Of a stretch of 64,000 nt of DNA, positions 26,813-35,596 are shown piece after piece. Source of the DNA: CAWEPK01 sp963835595 (GTDB lineage Bacteria > Desulfobacterota > Syntrophorhabdia > Syntrophorhabdales > WCHB1-27); assembly GCA_963835595.1 (NCBI GenBank), contig CAWIGL010000002.1:434001-498000 (forward strand), read 5' to 3'. A program made the position numbers and the translations under genes. A model generated the notes under the pieces. It searched no databases and was not told where the DNA came from. It saw only the letters and a program-made list of their open reading frames with translations. Position 1 is the first letter of the stretch. Each line of letters begins with the position of its first letter.

Positions 26813-27066
26813 CGTGGCCTCCTCGTCGGATTATATGAGCGGGCGACACGCCGGATGCAATGCCATAAGGATCCCGCCCCACGATTATAACAGAATAGCT
26901 TCCGTTTATGGAAGCGGGAAAGATTTCGCGCCTGAGATGGCTGGATCGGGGCCTTCGGCGTGGACATTCATGGCATCGAATAAGACCTTTTGATATAATT
27001 ACGTTCTCACGCCGGATGCGCCGCCAGGCGGCGTCGGGCGAGCCGATTGCGCAAAAAGGAGCGACT

Positions 27067-27396
27067 ATGGAGACGATCGATTTCGATTATTTCAAGAAAA
27101 TAGACCTTCGGGTGGCCGAGATCCGACAGTGCGAGGACGTGCCGGGCGCAGACCGCCTGTACAAGCTCACCATCGACGCCGGTGAACAGAGAGAGATAGT
27201 GGCAGGCATAAAGCCGTATTACAGCAGGGAGGAGCTGGTCGGCAAGCGTATAGTCATCGTGGCGAACCTGGCGCCCAGGACGCTTCGCGGCATTACATCC
27301 CACGGAATGCTCCTCGCCGCCTCCAGCGAGGACAAAACGGCCGTTGTGCTCATCACGCCCGACAAGGATATCCCGAACGGAAGCACAGTCTCGTAA
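27067..27396 (+). CDS. tRNA-binding (EMAP/OB-fold) protein, MetRS C-terminal-domain-like
   Basis: A 109-residue free-standing tRNA-binding OB fold, like the C-terminal domain of methionyl-tRNA synthetase or CsaA. The ATG at 27067 follows AAAAAGGAG, and the reading METIDFDYFKKIDLRVAEI is the family N-terminus; the longer frame from 26908 is spurious. ADRLYKLTID, VAGIKPYYSREELVGK, LAPRTLRGITSHGMLLA are diagnostic. It may serve as a trans-acting MetRS dimerisation or tRNA-binding unit or as a chaperone. No metG lies nearby. Confidence 0.87.
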   Translation: METIDFDYFKKIDLRVAEIRQCEDVPGADRLYKLTIDAGEQREIVAGIKPYYSREELVGKRIVIVANLAPRTLRGITSHGMLLAASSEDKTAVVLITPDKDIPNGSTVS

Positions 27397-27427
27397 CGTA
27401 CCGCCGCGCGGACGGAGACGGGCAACG

Positions 27428-27598
27428 TTAGAAGTGGACGCCCTCCGGCTCGGGCGGCTGGACCCGGGCGTTCGAGGGCTGCTGCGTCCCCGGCGCCTGG
27501 CGCCCTGGCTGCGCCTGCCCGCTCTGCGGAGGCTGAACGGCTGCCTGCCGAGCCGCTGCTGCTACGGCATTAAAAGGATTGACAAAAGCTCCTGTTTA
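27428..27598 (-). pseudogene. Pro/Gln/Ala-rich short reading frame without a usable start
   Basis: From 27592 to the TAA at 27428 the minus strand reads about 55 sense codons rich in Pro, Gln and Ala (AFVNPFNAVAAAARQAAVQPP and onward, ending PEPEGVHF). The composition looks like a real low-complexity protein rather than a random frame, but the frame opens directly after a TAA and has no ATG, GTG or TTG. An AGGAG followed by TTG lies a frame away at about 27590, so one lost base would restore a small protein of roughly 55 residues. It lies on the opposite strand to both neighbours. Function unknown; it may equally be a remnant. Confidence 0.35.
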
Positions 27599-27647
27599 CG
27601 TTAAAAGTATGTGAAATTTTTTGCTAACAAACCATAAGGGGTGAGCC

Positions 27648-28931
27648 ATGAGAGAGGTCGTCATAGTTTCAGCCGCCAGGACCGCCGTCGGCCAGTTCGG
27701 GCAGAGCCTGAAGGATGTGCCCGTCGTGAAGCTGGGCGGGCTTGTCATCAGGGAGGCAATCAAGCGGGCAGGCATAAGGCCGTCCAAATCGAAGGACAAA
27801 GAGTTCGCGCCTGAGATTTTCGGCGGCAAGCTCGACACGGACCTCGAAGCGAAGTACTACGACTTCGACAGCTCCCTCAAAGAGACCGAGATAGACGAAG
27901 TGATAATGGGGAACGTGCTCCAGGCGGGGCAGGGGCAGAATACCGCCAGGCAGGCCGCTATAGTCGGCGGCGTGCCGAAGGAGACGAACGCATTCACGGT
28001 CAACAAGGTCTGCGCGTCGGGGTTGAGGGCGATAGTCAGCGGCGCCCAGGCGATCATGACGGGCGACGCGGAAGTCATCGTAGCGGGCGGCATGGAGAAC
28101 ATGAGCCTGGCGCCCTTCACGCTCCCCTCGCTGCGGTTCGGCGCCCGCATGTTCAATACCGAGGCGGTGGACCTCATGGTCCTCGACGGCGTCTGGGAGA
28201 TCTTCTACGGCTACCATATGGGCCTGACCGCCGAGAACATCGCAGCGAAGTACGGCATCGGCCGCGAGGAGCAGGACAGGTTCGGCCTGGTGAGCCACCA
28301 AAGGGCGCGCCTGGCCATCAAGGAAGGCTGGCTCAAGCGGGAGATCGTCCCCGTCGTTATCCCTCAGAGAAAGGGAGACCCCGTTGTCTTCGACGTGGAC
28401 GAGCGGCCTATGGATACCTCGATGGAAAAGATGGCCAAGCTGGGGACCGCCTTCAAGAAGGACGGGACGGTCACCGCCGGGAACGCCTCCGGCCTCAACG
28501 ACGCGGCTGCTGCGATCGTATTGATGTCCCGCGACAAAGCCAAAGCGCTCGGCATTAAGCCGATGGGCAAGATCGTCTCCTTCGCGGCAGGCGGCGTAGA
28601 CCCCCAGTACATGGGCCTCGGTCCGGTGCCTGCGGTCAAGAAGGCGTTGAAAAGGGCGGGCCTCACTATCGACAAGATCGACCAGATCGAGCTGAACGAG
28701 GCGTTTGCGTCGCAGGCGATCTCGAACATCAGGGAGCTTAAGCTCGATACGGAAAAGACGAACCCCCACGGCGGCGGCATCTCGATAGGCCACCCCATCG
28801 GCTGCACCGGCGCGCGGCTCATCGTCACGCTGATGCATCAGATGCCCAGGCTCGGTCTGAAATACGGGCTTGCGACGATGTGCATCGGCGGCGGCCAGGG
28901 CATGGCGATGGTGGTCGAGAGGGAGGCATAA
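27648..28931 (+). CDS. Acetyl-CoA C-acetyltransferase (thiolase)
   Basis: Cleaves 3-ketoacyl-CoA to acetyl-CoA or condenses two acetyl-CoA. At 427 residues it is longer than the usual 390, because of an insertion of about 35 residues after residue 40 (rich in Lys/Asp, SKDKEFAPEIFGG). Both active-site cysteines are present (NKVCASGLRA and CIGGGQG), with the GHPIGCTGAR His motif. The ATG follows AAGGGGTGA. It begins a plus-strand operon with enoyl-CoA hydratase, etfB and etfA, consistent with beta-oxidation or butyrate-type metabolism. Confidence 0.93.
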   Translation: MREVVIVSAARTAVGQFGQSLKDVPVVKLGGLVIREAIKRAGIRPSKSKDKEFAPEIFGGKLDTDLEAKYYDFDSSLKETEIDEVIMGNVLQAGQGQNTARQAAIVGGVPKETNAFTVNKVCASGLRAIVSGAQAIMTGDAEVIVAGGMENMSLAPFTLPSLRFGARMFNTEAVDLMVLDGVWEIFYGYHMGLTAENIAAKYGIGREEQDRFGLVSHQRARLAIKEGWLKREIVPVVIPQRKGDPVVFDVDERPMDTSMEKMAKLGTAFKKDGTVTAGNASGLNDAAAAIVLMSRDKAKALGIKPMGKIVSFAAGGVDPQYMGLGPVPAVKKALKRAGLTIDKIDQIELNEAFASQAISNIRELKLDTEKTNPHGGGISIGHPIGCTGARLIVTLMHQMPRLGLKYGLATMCIGGGQGMAMVVEREA

Positions 28932-28932
28932 T

Positions 28933-29715
28933 ATGCCTTACGACAACCTCATCCTGGAGGTCGAAGGCGGCATAGGCACAATCAAGATCAACAGGCCGAA
29001 GGCGCTCAACGCGCTCAACTCGGCTACCCTCGACGACCTTACGGCAGCGGCGAAGGCGCTCGCCGCAGACCCTGCGGTCAGGGTGGTGATCGTGACGGGC
29101 GAGGGCGACAAGGCGTTTGTCGCAGGCGCGGACATACAGGAGATGCAGCCGATGCGGCCTATGGAGGGGACTGCCTTCTCCGAGAAGGGACACGCGGCCA
29201 TGCTGCTCCTGGAGCGGATGGACAAGCCCGTGATCGCGGCAGTCAACGGCTATGCCCTGGGCGGAGGCTTTGAGCTCGCCCTGGCGTGTGATATCATTTA
29301 TGCAACGGAAAAGGCGAAGATGGGCTTCCCCGAAGTGACGCTGGGCATCTTCCCCGGCTTCGGCGGCACGCAGCGGACGGCTAAGCTTGCGGGCCTCGCT
29401 CGGGCCAAGGAGCTTATATTCACGGGGAAGGTCATAAGCGCGCAGGAGGCCTATGAGATGGGCCTAATCAATAAGGTGACGCCCGACGGACAGTTGGCGG
29501 CGGCCGTGCAGGAATTGGCGGCCAGGATGCTCGCCGCAGGGCCGCTCGGCATAGGGCTCGCGAAGGCGTGCGTCAACAAGAGCCTTTCCCTCGACATCGA
29601 TTCCGGTCTCGACCTGGAAGCGAAGGCCTTCGGCCTTTGCTTCGGCACGGCCGACCAGAAAGAGGGGATGAAGGCGTTTCTCGAAAAACGAAAACCCACG
29701 TACCGTGGTGAATAA
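28933..29715 (+). CDS. Enoyl-CoA hydratase (crotonase family)
   Basis: Hydrates 2-enoyl-CoA to 3-hydroxyacyl-CoA. The start at 28933 lies two bases after the thiolase stop and gives 260 residues; an upstream frame overlapping the thiolase is rejected. The oxyanion-hole segments are FVAGADIQEM and GYALGGGFELALACD; the catalytic Glu pair falls in GFELAL and FPEVTLGIFPG. The length and absence of extra domains fit a short-chain hydratase. Co-transcribed with the thiolase and ETF genes. Confidence 0.93.
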   Translation: MPYDNLILEVEGGIGTIKINRPKALNALNSATLDDLTAAAKALAADPAVRVVIVTGEGDKAFVAGADIQEMQPMRPMEGTAFSEKGHAAMLLLERMDKPVIAAVNGYALGGGFELALACDIIYATEKAKMGFPEVTLGIFPGFGGTQRTAKLAGLARAKELIFTGKVISAQEAYEMGLINKVTPDGQLAAAVQELAARMLAAGPLGIGLAKACVNKSLSLDIDSGLDLEAKAFGLCFGTADQKEGMKAFLEKRKPTYRGE

Positions 29716-29736
29716 TTCATCCGAAAGGAGGACTCC

Positions 29737-30534
29737 GTGAAGATCGTCGTGTGCATAAAACAGGTTCCCGACACAGAAGCCGAAGTCAAATGGGACCTCC
29801 AGAAAGGCACCCTGAGGAGAGAGGATATGGATTCCGTTACCAACCCTTTCGACGAGTTCGCACTGGAGGAGGCGCTTCTCACCAAGGAGAAGTATGACGC
29901 CGAGATAGTGGCGGTATCGATGGGCCCGGAGAAGGCCGCGGACGTGCTTAGGAACGCCCTCGCCCTGGGCGTTGACGAAGTCCATCAGGTCACCGACCCC
30001 GCGCTGGCCGGCTCCGACACGCTCGGGACGTCGTACGTGCTTGCGAAGGCAATCGAGAAGATAGGCGACGCCGACCTCGTCCTGTGCGGCAAACAGGCGA
30101 CCGACGGCAACACGGGCATCGTGGCCTCCGAGCTTGCGGCAAGGCTCGGCTACTCGCAGCTCAGCTTCGTCGGCAAGATCGTGGATATCGACGCGGCAAA
30201 CAAGAAGATCAAGGTGGAGCGCGGCATCGAGGGCGGCAAAGAGGTCGTCGAGGCGAAGCTGCCCGCCGTCGTATCGGTGCTCAAGGGTATCAACGAGCCG
30301 AGGCTGCCCAACCTGATGGGCATAAGGAAGGCAGCCAAGGTACAGATACCCGTATGGGACACGAACGAGATCGGCGCGGCAAAGGAAAAGGCAGGCGTGG
30401 AAGGCGCAGCCGTTAAAGTGATCGAGCTTACTACACCCCCTCCCAGGACCGCGGGCGAAATGCTTGCGGGCGACGTGGAAGAGGTGGGCAACCTCCTCGT
30501 AGAAAAGCTCCTTGATCTCAAAGTGATAAAATAA
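29737..30534 (+). CDS. etfB: Electron transfer flavoprotein beta subunit
   Basis: A 265-residue ETF subunit carrying AMP or a second FAD, which accepts electrons from acyl-CoA dehydrogenases. The N-terminus MKIVVCIKQVPDTEAEVKW is diagnostic; DLVLCGKQATDGNTGIV and the ETF beta signature VSVLKGINEPRLPNLMG follow. GAAAGGAGG precedes the GTG start. It is coupled to etfA 12 bp downstream. No acyl-CoA dehydrogenase is nearby, so the partner must be encoded elsewhere or be an unusual one such as the FAD-linked dehydrogenase at 52.3 kb. Confidence 0.95.
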   Translation: MKIVVCIKQVPDTEAEVKWDLQKGTLRREDMDSVTNPFDEFALEEALLTKEKYDAEIVAVSMGPEKAADVLRNALALGVDEVHQVTDPALAGSDTLGTSYVLAKAIEKIGDADLVLCGKQATDGNTGIVASELAARLGYSQLSFVGKIVDIDAANKKIKVERGIEGGKEVVEAKLPAVVSVLKGINEPRLPNLMGIRKAAKVQIPVWDTNEIGAAKEKAGVEGAAVKVIELTTPPPRTAGEMLAGDVEEVGNLLVEKLLDLKVIK

Positions 30535-30546
30535 CCGGAGGCGAGT

Positions 30547-31542
30547 ATGAGCGATCATAAAGACGTATGGGTATATGTGGAGCACAAGGAAGGCGCTTTC
30601 ACGCCTATGGCTTATGAGCTGTTCGGCATCGGGAAGAAGCTCGCCGGCGAGCTGGGCTCGGACCTCTGCGCCTTCGCCATAGGCGAGAACACGGACGAGC
30701 TTGCGAAAGAGGCCGGCTACTACGGCGCATCGAAGGTTTATGCCGTTGACGGGGCGCCCTTCAAGACGTTCAGGGGTGAGGCTTACGGGAAGGCAGCCTG
30801 CGCGTTGATGGACAAGTACAAGCCCGACCTGGTGCTTTACAGGGCGACCACCCAGGGCGCCGACCTCTCGGCTGTCTGCGCAGCGACCCTCGAAACGGGC
30901 CTCGGGTCTGATGCCATAGGGCTGGAGCTCGGCGAGAATAAGGCGATAAAGATGACCAGGGCCGCCTTCGGCGGTAGCTACCTGGTGAGCGTCATCAACA
31001 CGAAGACGAAGCCGCAGATGGCCACGGTGAGACCGAAGGTTTTCGCCATGTCGGAGCGCGACACGTCGAAGCAGGCGGAAGTGGTCAAAGAGACGGTGGC
31101 GGTGGCCGAGGACGACCTCCGGACGAAGGTCCTGGAGTTCATGAAGTCGGAGGTCATGGTCAACCTGGTAGAGGCCGATATCATCGTCTCCGGCGGAAGG
31201 GGCGTCGGAAAGCCCGAGGGGTTCAAGATACTGCAGGACCTGGCCAATACGCTGGGCGCTGCACTGGGCGCATCGCGCGCTGCCGTCGATTCCGGCTGGA
31301 TAGCGCAGGAGCACCAGGTGGGGCAGACGGGGAAGACCGTGAAGCCGAAGATCTACATTGCGTGCGGCATTTCGGGCGCCATCCAGCACCTCGCGGGCAT
31401 GAGGACGTCCGATTGCATCGTTGCCATCAACAAGGACGCAGAGGCCCCGATCTTCAGGGTCGCCTCCTATGGCATAGTGGCCGACTATAACCAGGTTGTG
31501 CCGAAGCTGATAGACGAGTTCAAGAAGAGACTGAATAAATAG
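30547..31542 (+). CDS. etfA: Electron transfer flavoprotein alpha subunit
   Basis: A 331-residue FAD-binding partner of EtfB. The C-terminal FAD domain shows GGRGVGKPEGFKI, WIAQEHQVGQTGKTVKPKIYIACGIS and the ETF-alpha signature IVAINKDAEAPIF. It starts after CGGAGGCG, 12 bp from the etfB stop. A short G7/C7 hairpin (31548-31566) follows the stop. No ferredoxin domain is attached, so bifurcation is not implied by sequence alone. Confidence 0.95.
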   Translation: MSDHKDVWVYVEHKEGAFTPMAYELFGIGKKLAGELGSDLCAFAIGENTDELAKEAGYYGASKVYAVDGAPFKTFRGEAYGKAACALMDKYKPDLVLYRATTQGADLSAVCAATLETGLGSDAIGLELGENKAIKMTRAAFGGSYLVSVINTKTKPQMATVRPKVFAMSERDTSKQAEVVKETVAVAEDDLRTKVLEFMKSEVMVNLVEADIIVSGGRGVGKPEGFKILQDLANTLGAALGASRAAVDSGWIAQEHQVGQTGKTVKPKIYIACGISGAIQHLAGMRTSDCIVAINKDAEAPIFRVASYGIVADYNQVVPKLIDEFKKRLNK

Positions 31543-31580
31543 GGGAAGGGGGGGTGACTCCCCCCCCTCCAAAAATATTT

Positions 31581-32249
31581 ATGATTATCACGTGTCCTTC
31601 CTGCAAGAGAAAATATCGCATCGACGAGGGCCGGCTGAAGCCTCCTTATCAGAAGATGCGCTGTTCGCTTTGCGGTCACGTCTTCACCTACGAGCAGCCT
31701 GTCCCGGACGACGACGCGCTGCCCGAGATGCCGGCCGCCATGAAGACGAAGCCCGCGGCGAGGAAGAAGCGAAAAGCCGGGCCGCTCTTCGTCGGTATCG
31801 CAGCCCTGTTGGTCATTCTGGCAGGGCTTGCCTATTTATACTGGGCAAACTACCTGGGGGCTTCCGACAAGTGGCTCAGCCTGCGGAATGTGGAAGGGCA
31901 GGAGACGGTAACCGCCAACGGGAAGGTCTTCCTCATCAAGGGCGTTATCTATAACGGCTCCACGAAGACGAGGAAATACGCGATCCTGAAAGCCAGGCTG
32001 TTCGATGAGGCCGGCAAGGTCATAGGCGAGCACTTCGCGCTTGCCGGCCTTGCGCTTTCGTCCGACGAGGTGCGCAATATGAGCGGCCAGGAGATCGAAA
32101 AGAAGGTAGCCGATTTCAGGCTGTCGAGCCTTTCAGCCTTCGTGCTTTACAAAGGCAAGGCCATCCCCTTTTCCGTCGTCTTCCCCGGCACTTACACGTC
32201 CAAGCCGAAAGAGTTCACCGTAGAGATCGTGGAGGCGCCCCTGCTGTAA
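31581..32249 (+). CDS. Zinc-ribbon membrane protein (MJ0042/DUF3426 type)
   Basis: A 222-residue protein. The ATG at 31581 begins MIITCPSCKRKYRIDEGRL, the classic MJ0042-type zinc ribbon whose four Cys are CPSC and CSLC, so the longer upstream start is rejected. A linker leads to one membrane segment around residues 65-88 (LFVGIAALLVILAGLAYLYW), then an extracytoplasmic DUF3426-like beta domain to the end. Such proteins are widespread in deltaproteobacteria and of unknown role, perhaps regulatory or envelope-associated. Confidence 0.82.
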   Translation: MIITCPSCKRKYRIDEGRLKPPYQKMRCSLCGHVFTYEQPVPDDDALPEMPAAMKTKPAARKKRKAGPLFVGIAALLVILAGLAYLYWANYLGASDKWLSLRNVEGQETVTANGKVFLIKGVIYNGSTKTRKYAILKARLFDEAGKVIGEHFALAGLALSSDEVRNMSGQEIEKKVADFRLSSLSAFVLYKGKAIPFSVVFPGTYTSKPKEFTVEIVEAPLL

Positions 32250-32378
32250 GGGTGCTGCTTCTTTTACCTGTCTAATTATTGTTACAAGAGCGACCTGCGC
32301 CGGATGTGGCGGCCGGGAGGCTTTCAGGGCCGCCGGCGCCCGCAACGTGCGTTGCCCTGCTTGCAGGCGCGTATCATC

Positions 32379-32849
32379 TCAGTCGCGCAGGGTCGCGACC
32401 AGCCTCTCTGGATGGACGATCAGGCCGAGGGCCTTTATGACATCCGTCACGACGAGGTCGGCCTCTTTGATAACCGCAGTCGAGCATCCCTCCTCACCCA
32501 TCACGGCTATGCCGAGGGCCGCCTCTTTCAGCATCTGGGCGTCGTTCGATCCGTTCCCTATGGCGACGATCTTCTCCGGGCCGAGCTCCCTCACGACCCT
32601 GGCCTTCTCCTCTCCACTCGCGTTCTTGCCCACCTTTATGAACGTCACGCTGGAGGCGCCAAGCTCCGCGTCCGCCGTCTCGTACGTGTCCGCCGTTATG
32701 ATGAAGACCTTGACGTACCGCGATATCTTATCCATTACCTCCTTGACGTCCTTCCTGAACTTGCCGTCCACGGCGGCAGTGCCGTTGAAGTCAACCATTA
32801 CGTATTCTATCGCGAGTTCTCCCCAGCCGGGGATTTGCACATTTATCAT
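32379..32849 (-). CDS. HAD-family small hydrolase (soluble P-type-ATPase-like domain)
   Basis: A 156-residue HAD protein. The ATG at 32849 follows AGGAGG, and the longer frame adds an Arg-rich leader that does not belong. Motif I is VDFNGTAAVDGK, with Asn in place of the second Asp of DxD, as in the COG4087 group related to the P-domain of P-type ATPases. Motif II is IITADT and motif III/IV is IGNGSNDAQML. The Asn substitution may limit ordinary phosphatase turnover. Isolated gene; substrate unknown. Confidence 0.8.
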   Translation of the reverse strand: MINVQIPGWGELAIEYVMVDFNGTAAVDGKFRKDVKEVMDKISRYVKVFIITADTYETADAELGASSVTFIKVGKNASGEEKARVVRELGPEKIVAIGNGSNDAQMLKEAALGIAVMGEEGCSTAVIKEADLVVTDVIKALGLIVHPERLVATLRD

Positions 32850-33047
32850 GCACGCCTCCTGATGATCGTTAGAGCTATTGTAACATAACCGGACGGCACA
32901 AGCACGTTGAAATGCGATCTTGGGGCGCGTACGCCTTGTTTTGTTCTTTTTCCGCGCCTTCCCCGAGGCGAGCGCACCTGGACCCCCCGCTGCCATCCCC
33001 GAGGAGGCGGGTGTGGGTATCGACCTCGTCTGTGTGAAAGGACGGCT

Positions 33048-33211
33048 TAGAAAAGCTAGCGACGACTTCCGCCAAGGTAAAGAACCCCCCGGAGCGGAGG
33101 AAGCTGTCGTCTTTGCGCGAGCAAATAAATGCGAGCGCAGACAGCTTTCCGAAGCGGTGGGGGGATGGGGGGGAGCGCTTGGCGGAACAAAGTCGCGTAG
33201 CTTTTCTTAGG
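33048..33211. repeat. Intergenic foldback element B with inverted ends
   Basis: The 548-bp gap between two HAD genes contains a unit of about 165 bp with imperfect inverted ends (AGAAAAGCTAGCGACGACTT and its partner near 33190-33211) and a nested inner stem, GGAAGCTGTC with GACAGCTTTCC, around TGCGC...GCGCA. It could be a miniature transposable element or a structured RNA. No target duplication is clear and no gene was seen elsewhere in 32850-33397. Confidence 0.5.
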
Positions 33212-33397
33212 GCTGAGGCAGACGAGGAGATAACTCACGCCCGGTGACGATAATGATGGATCGATTTCCCAAGTGTGCCCGCCCATCCCCTTTCCCCTTG
33301 ATTGTCCGTCTTGTTATGATAAACTTTTGTCGCCGCAGAAAGTGGGTCCCGCGAAAAGACCGGGACTATTCTTTCATTAACGGGACAAGGGGTATTT

Positions 33398-34051
33398 ATG
33401 CCGATCGATTGCGTCATTTACGATTGCGACGGGGTGCTTTTCGACTCTCTCTCGGCCAACCGGAAGCTATACGATCATATCGCCGTCTCTTCGGAAAGGG
33501 GGCCCCTGACCGGGGAGGAGCTGGTATACTGCCACATGCATACCGTCGGGGAGAGCATCCATCGCCTCTTCGAGGAAGACCCGGAAGGGGAGGCGAGGGC
33601 GCTCAGGTTCTGGAAGGAGCATATAAACTTCATGGACTTCATCCCCTACCTGGTCATGGAGCCGCATCTTTTGGAGACGCTCTCCGCGATCAGATCGCAA
33701 GGGGTCACGACCGCGATCAGCACGAACAGGACGACCTCGATGCCCCACATCATGGAAAGGTTCGGACTTGGGCCTTACTTCGACATGGTCGTGACCGCCC
33801 TCGACGTGTCCCGGCCGAAGCCGGACCCGGAATCGGTCATGCGGATACTGGAGGCCCTGGGCGTGCGGGCGGAAGCGGCGCTCTACGTGGGGGATTCGGA
33901 GATAGACCTGGACACCGCCAGGTCTGCGGGCGTGACATTCGTGGCTTATAAGAACCGGGCGATATCAACGGGCATCGTCATAGACGACCACAGGGAGATC
34001 CTCAGGTTTCTTGGGATCGAGGGACCTCCTCCACGGCCGCCCGCCGCTTGA
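33398..34051 (+). CDS. HAD-family phosphatase (phosphoglycolate phosphatase-like)
   Basis: A 217-residue haloacid dehalogenase-superfamily phosphatase. Motif I CDGVLFDS contains the nucleophile Asp, motif II is STNRT near residue 110, the Lys motif is SRPKPDPES, and motif IV is VGDSEIDLDTAR. The alpha-helical cap lies between residues 15 and 85. It resembles Gph/PGP-type phosphatases that remove phosphate from phosphoglycolate or related small molecules. Its 3' end overlaps the converging pssA gene by 50 bp, which is unusual and could reflect an extended reading frame on either side. Confidence 0.85.
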   Translation: MPIDCVIYDCDGVLFDSLSANRKLYDHIAVSSERGPLTGEELVYCHMHTVGESIHRLFEEDPEGEARALRFWKEHINFMDFIPYLVMEPHLLETLSAIRSQGVTTAISTNRTTSMPHIMERFGLGPYFDMVVTALDVSRPKPDPESVMRILEALGVRAEAALYVGDSEIDLDTARSAGVTFVAYKNRAISTGIVIDDHREILRFLGIEGPPPRPPAA

Positions 34052-34745
34052 AGACGTAAGAGACGGGGCCGGAAAGCGCATAGGCCATCGTTATGACGAA
34101 GAGCATGATCGCGGGCTCGATGAGCACGATGACGAACAACAATATGGCGAGGACCACCGCGTCGAAATGGCGCGACCGGAAGACGTTCGACCCTTTGAGG
34201 CTCGCGTATTTTATCCCGCTCACCATCAGGAACGCCAGCCCATACGTGAGGACCGGGACGAATATCTTTTTCACCTGGAGCGGGATGCTCAGCTCGCCGA
34301 AAAAGAGGACGCTTGCCGCTATGGTGGCCGCAGCCGCAGGGATGGGCAGGCCGAGAAACTGCTTTTTCTGGACGGTGTCCGCCTGCACGTTGAAGCGCGC
34401 CAGGCGCAGGGCGCCGCAAGCGACAAAGAGGAAGGCAGCGAGCCATCCGAAGCGGCCGTACCCCTTCAATGCCCACATATAGACCAGAAAAGCGGGCGCG
34501 ACGCCGAAGGCGATCACGTCCGACAGGGAGTCGTACTCAACGCCGAACTTGCTCGTCGAGCCCGTCATGCGGGCGAGCCTGCCGTCCAGGGCGTCGAGGA
34601 TGCAGGAGACGAATATGGCGATAGCCGCCTGGATGAACTTCTTGTCCACGGTAGCGACCAACGCGTAAAAGCCGGCGAAGAGGCTCATGGAAGTGACCAG
34701 ATTGGGAAGAAGATAGACCCCCTTACGCTTTCTTCTCTTCATCAC
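34002..34745 (-). CDS. pssA: CDP-diacylglycerol--serine O-phosphatidyltransferase
   Basis: A 247-residue membrane enzyme making phosphatidylserine from CDP-diacylglycerol and serine. The complete CDP-alcohol phosphatidyltransferase motif is DALDGRLAR...GVEYDSLSD. The N-terminus LLPNLVTSMSLFAGFYA and about eight hydrophobic segments fit type II PssA. Its start overlaps the 3' end of psd by up to 23 bp, so both steps to phosphatidylethanolamine are translated together. This copy, rather than the one at 13968, is the natural partner of psd. Confidence 0.9.
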   Translation of the reverse strand: MMKRRKRKGVYLLPNLVTSMSLFAGFYALVATVDKKFIQAAIAIFVSCILDALDGRLARMTGSTSKFGVEYDSLSDVIAFGVAPAFLVYMWALKGYGRFGWLAAFLFVACGALRLARFNVQADTVQKKQFLGLPIPAAAATIAASVLFFGELSIPLQVKKIFVPVLTYGLAFLMVSGIKYASLKGSNVFRSRHFDAVVLAILLFVIVLIEPAIMLFVITMAYALSGPVSYVFKRRAAVEEVPRSQET

Positions 34746-35415
34746 ATTCCTCCTTCCTGGCGAGCACGGTCAGCCCGCCTTTCACTTTCTGGCCGACTTC
34801 CACTAGAGGAGTATAGCAGGTCGGCATGTAGGTGTCCACTCTCGAGCCGAAGGCGATCATGCCCACGCGCTCGCCCTTGGCGACCCGGTCATGCTCCTTG
34901 ACGTAACAAACGATGCGGCGGACGAGAAACCCGGCGATTTGGACGATGAGGAATTTTTCGCCGCTCCTGCCGAAGACTATATAGTTTCTCTCGTTCTCTT
35001 CGTCTATCCCCTTCTTGAAGGCGAGCTTGAACCTGCCGTCCCTGTGCTCTATCCTCTCGACGCTCCCGTCGCAGGGGGCGCGGTTGACGTGGACGTTGGA
35101 TACGGACATGAAAACGCTTATCCGCCTCATCTTCTCGCCCAGGAACTCGCTTTCGAAAAGGTCCTCCACCGCCATCACCCGGCCGTCGGCCGCGGAAAGG
35201 ATCTCCCAGTTTTTGCTCGTCCCCGCCCTGGATGGGTTCCTGAAGAAAAAGATGAAGAACAGGCAGAAAAAAACGGCGACGACCGTCAGAGGATAAACGC
35301 CCAAAAAATAGAAAAGGAAAGACAGGAAAACGCAAGGCAGGACAAAGATCAGTCCTTCCTTCGCTATGGGAAGCGCCTGTAGCTTGCTACAGGGATATTG
35401 TCGCCGTATCGCCAT
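34723..35415 (-). CDS. psd: Phosphatidylserine decarboxylase proenzyme (short type)
   Basis: Decarboxylates phosphatidylserine to phosphatidylethanolamine at the inner membrane. The ATG at 35415 gives 230 residues beginning MAIRRQYPCSK; the longer frame to 35469 adds a basic leader. Two N-terminal hydrophobic segments (about 20-55) anchor it. The self-cleavage site is GS in FGSRVDTYMP near residue 190, where the Ser becomes the pyruvoyl group; VHVNRAP is the other hallmark. It forms an operon with pssA. The structured repeat copy 2 lies just upstream. Confidence 0.9.
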   Translation of the reverse strand: MAIRRQYPCSKLQALPIAKEGLIFVLPCVFLSFLFYFLGVYPLTVVAVFFCLFFIFFFRNPSRAGTSKNWEILSAADGRVMAVEDLFESEFLGEKMRRISVFMSVSNVHVNRAPCDGSVERIEHRDGRFKLAFKKGIDEENERNYIVFGRSGEKFLIVQIAGFLVRRIVCYVKEHDRVAKGERVGMIAFGSRVDTYMPTCYTPLVEVGQKVKGGLTVLARKEECDEEKKA

Positions 35416-35497
35416 AAAAGCCTTTTTTCGCGTTTTTACGTCTCCGCGCCTTTTGCATCTGACTATCATGCTTGGAGCTTAGGCACACTTTACACCG

Positions 35498-35574
35498 GCT
35501 ATTATTGGGGCTCAGCGCCCCCTCCAGCGGCAAAGCCGCCCGGGGTACCCGCTTTAGCGGGTCGTCCCCGCTCA
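35498..35574 (+). repeat. Structured intergenic repeat, copy 2
   Basis: Same 77-bp length as copy 1. GGGGC-TCAGC-GCCCC, GCGGC-AAA-GCCGC and ACCCGC-TTTA-GCGGGT stems are intact. Differences from copy 1 fall in pairs (T-A to C-G in stem 1; GAGC/GCTC to GGC/GCC in stem 2). It sits between the ilvC terminator hairpin and psd. Confidence 0.75.
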
Positions 35575-35596
35575 GCGCTGCGCTACGCTTGCTTTA

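Noticed and set aside
34002..34051. 50-bp tail-to-tail overlap of a HAD phosphatase and pssA as a special regulatory feature
   Set aside because: Overlap falls in non-conserved C-terminal codons of both and could reflect a frame extension from a small indel.
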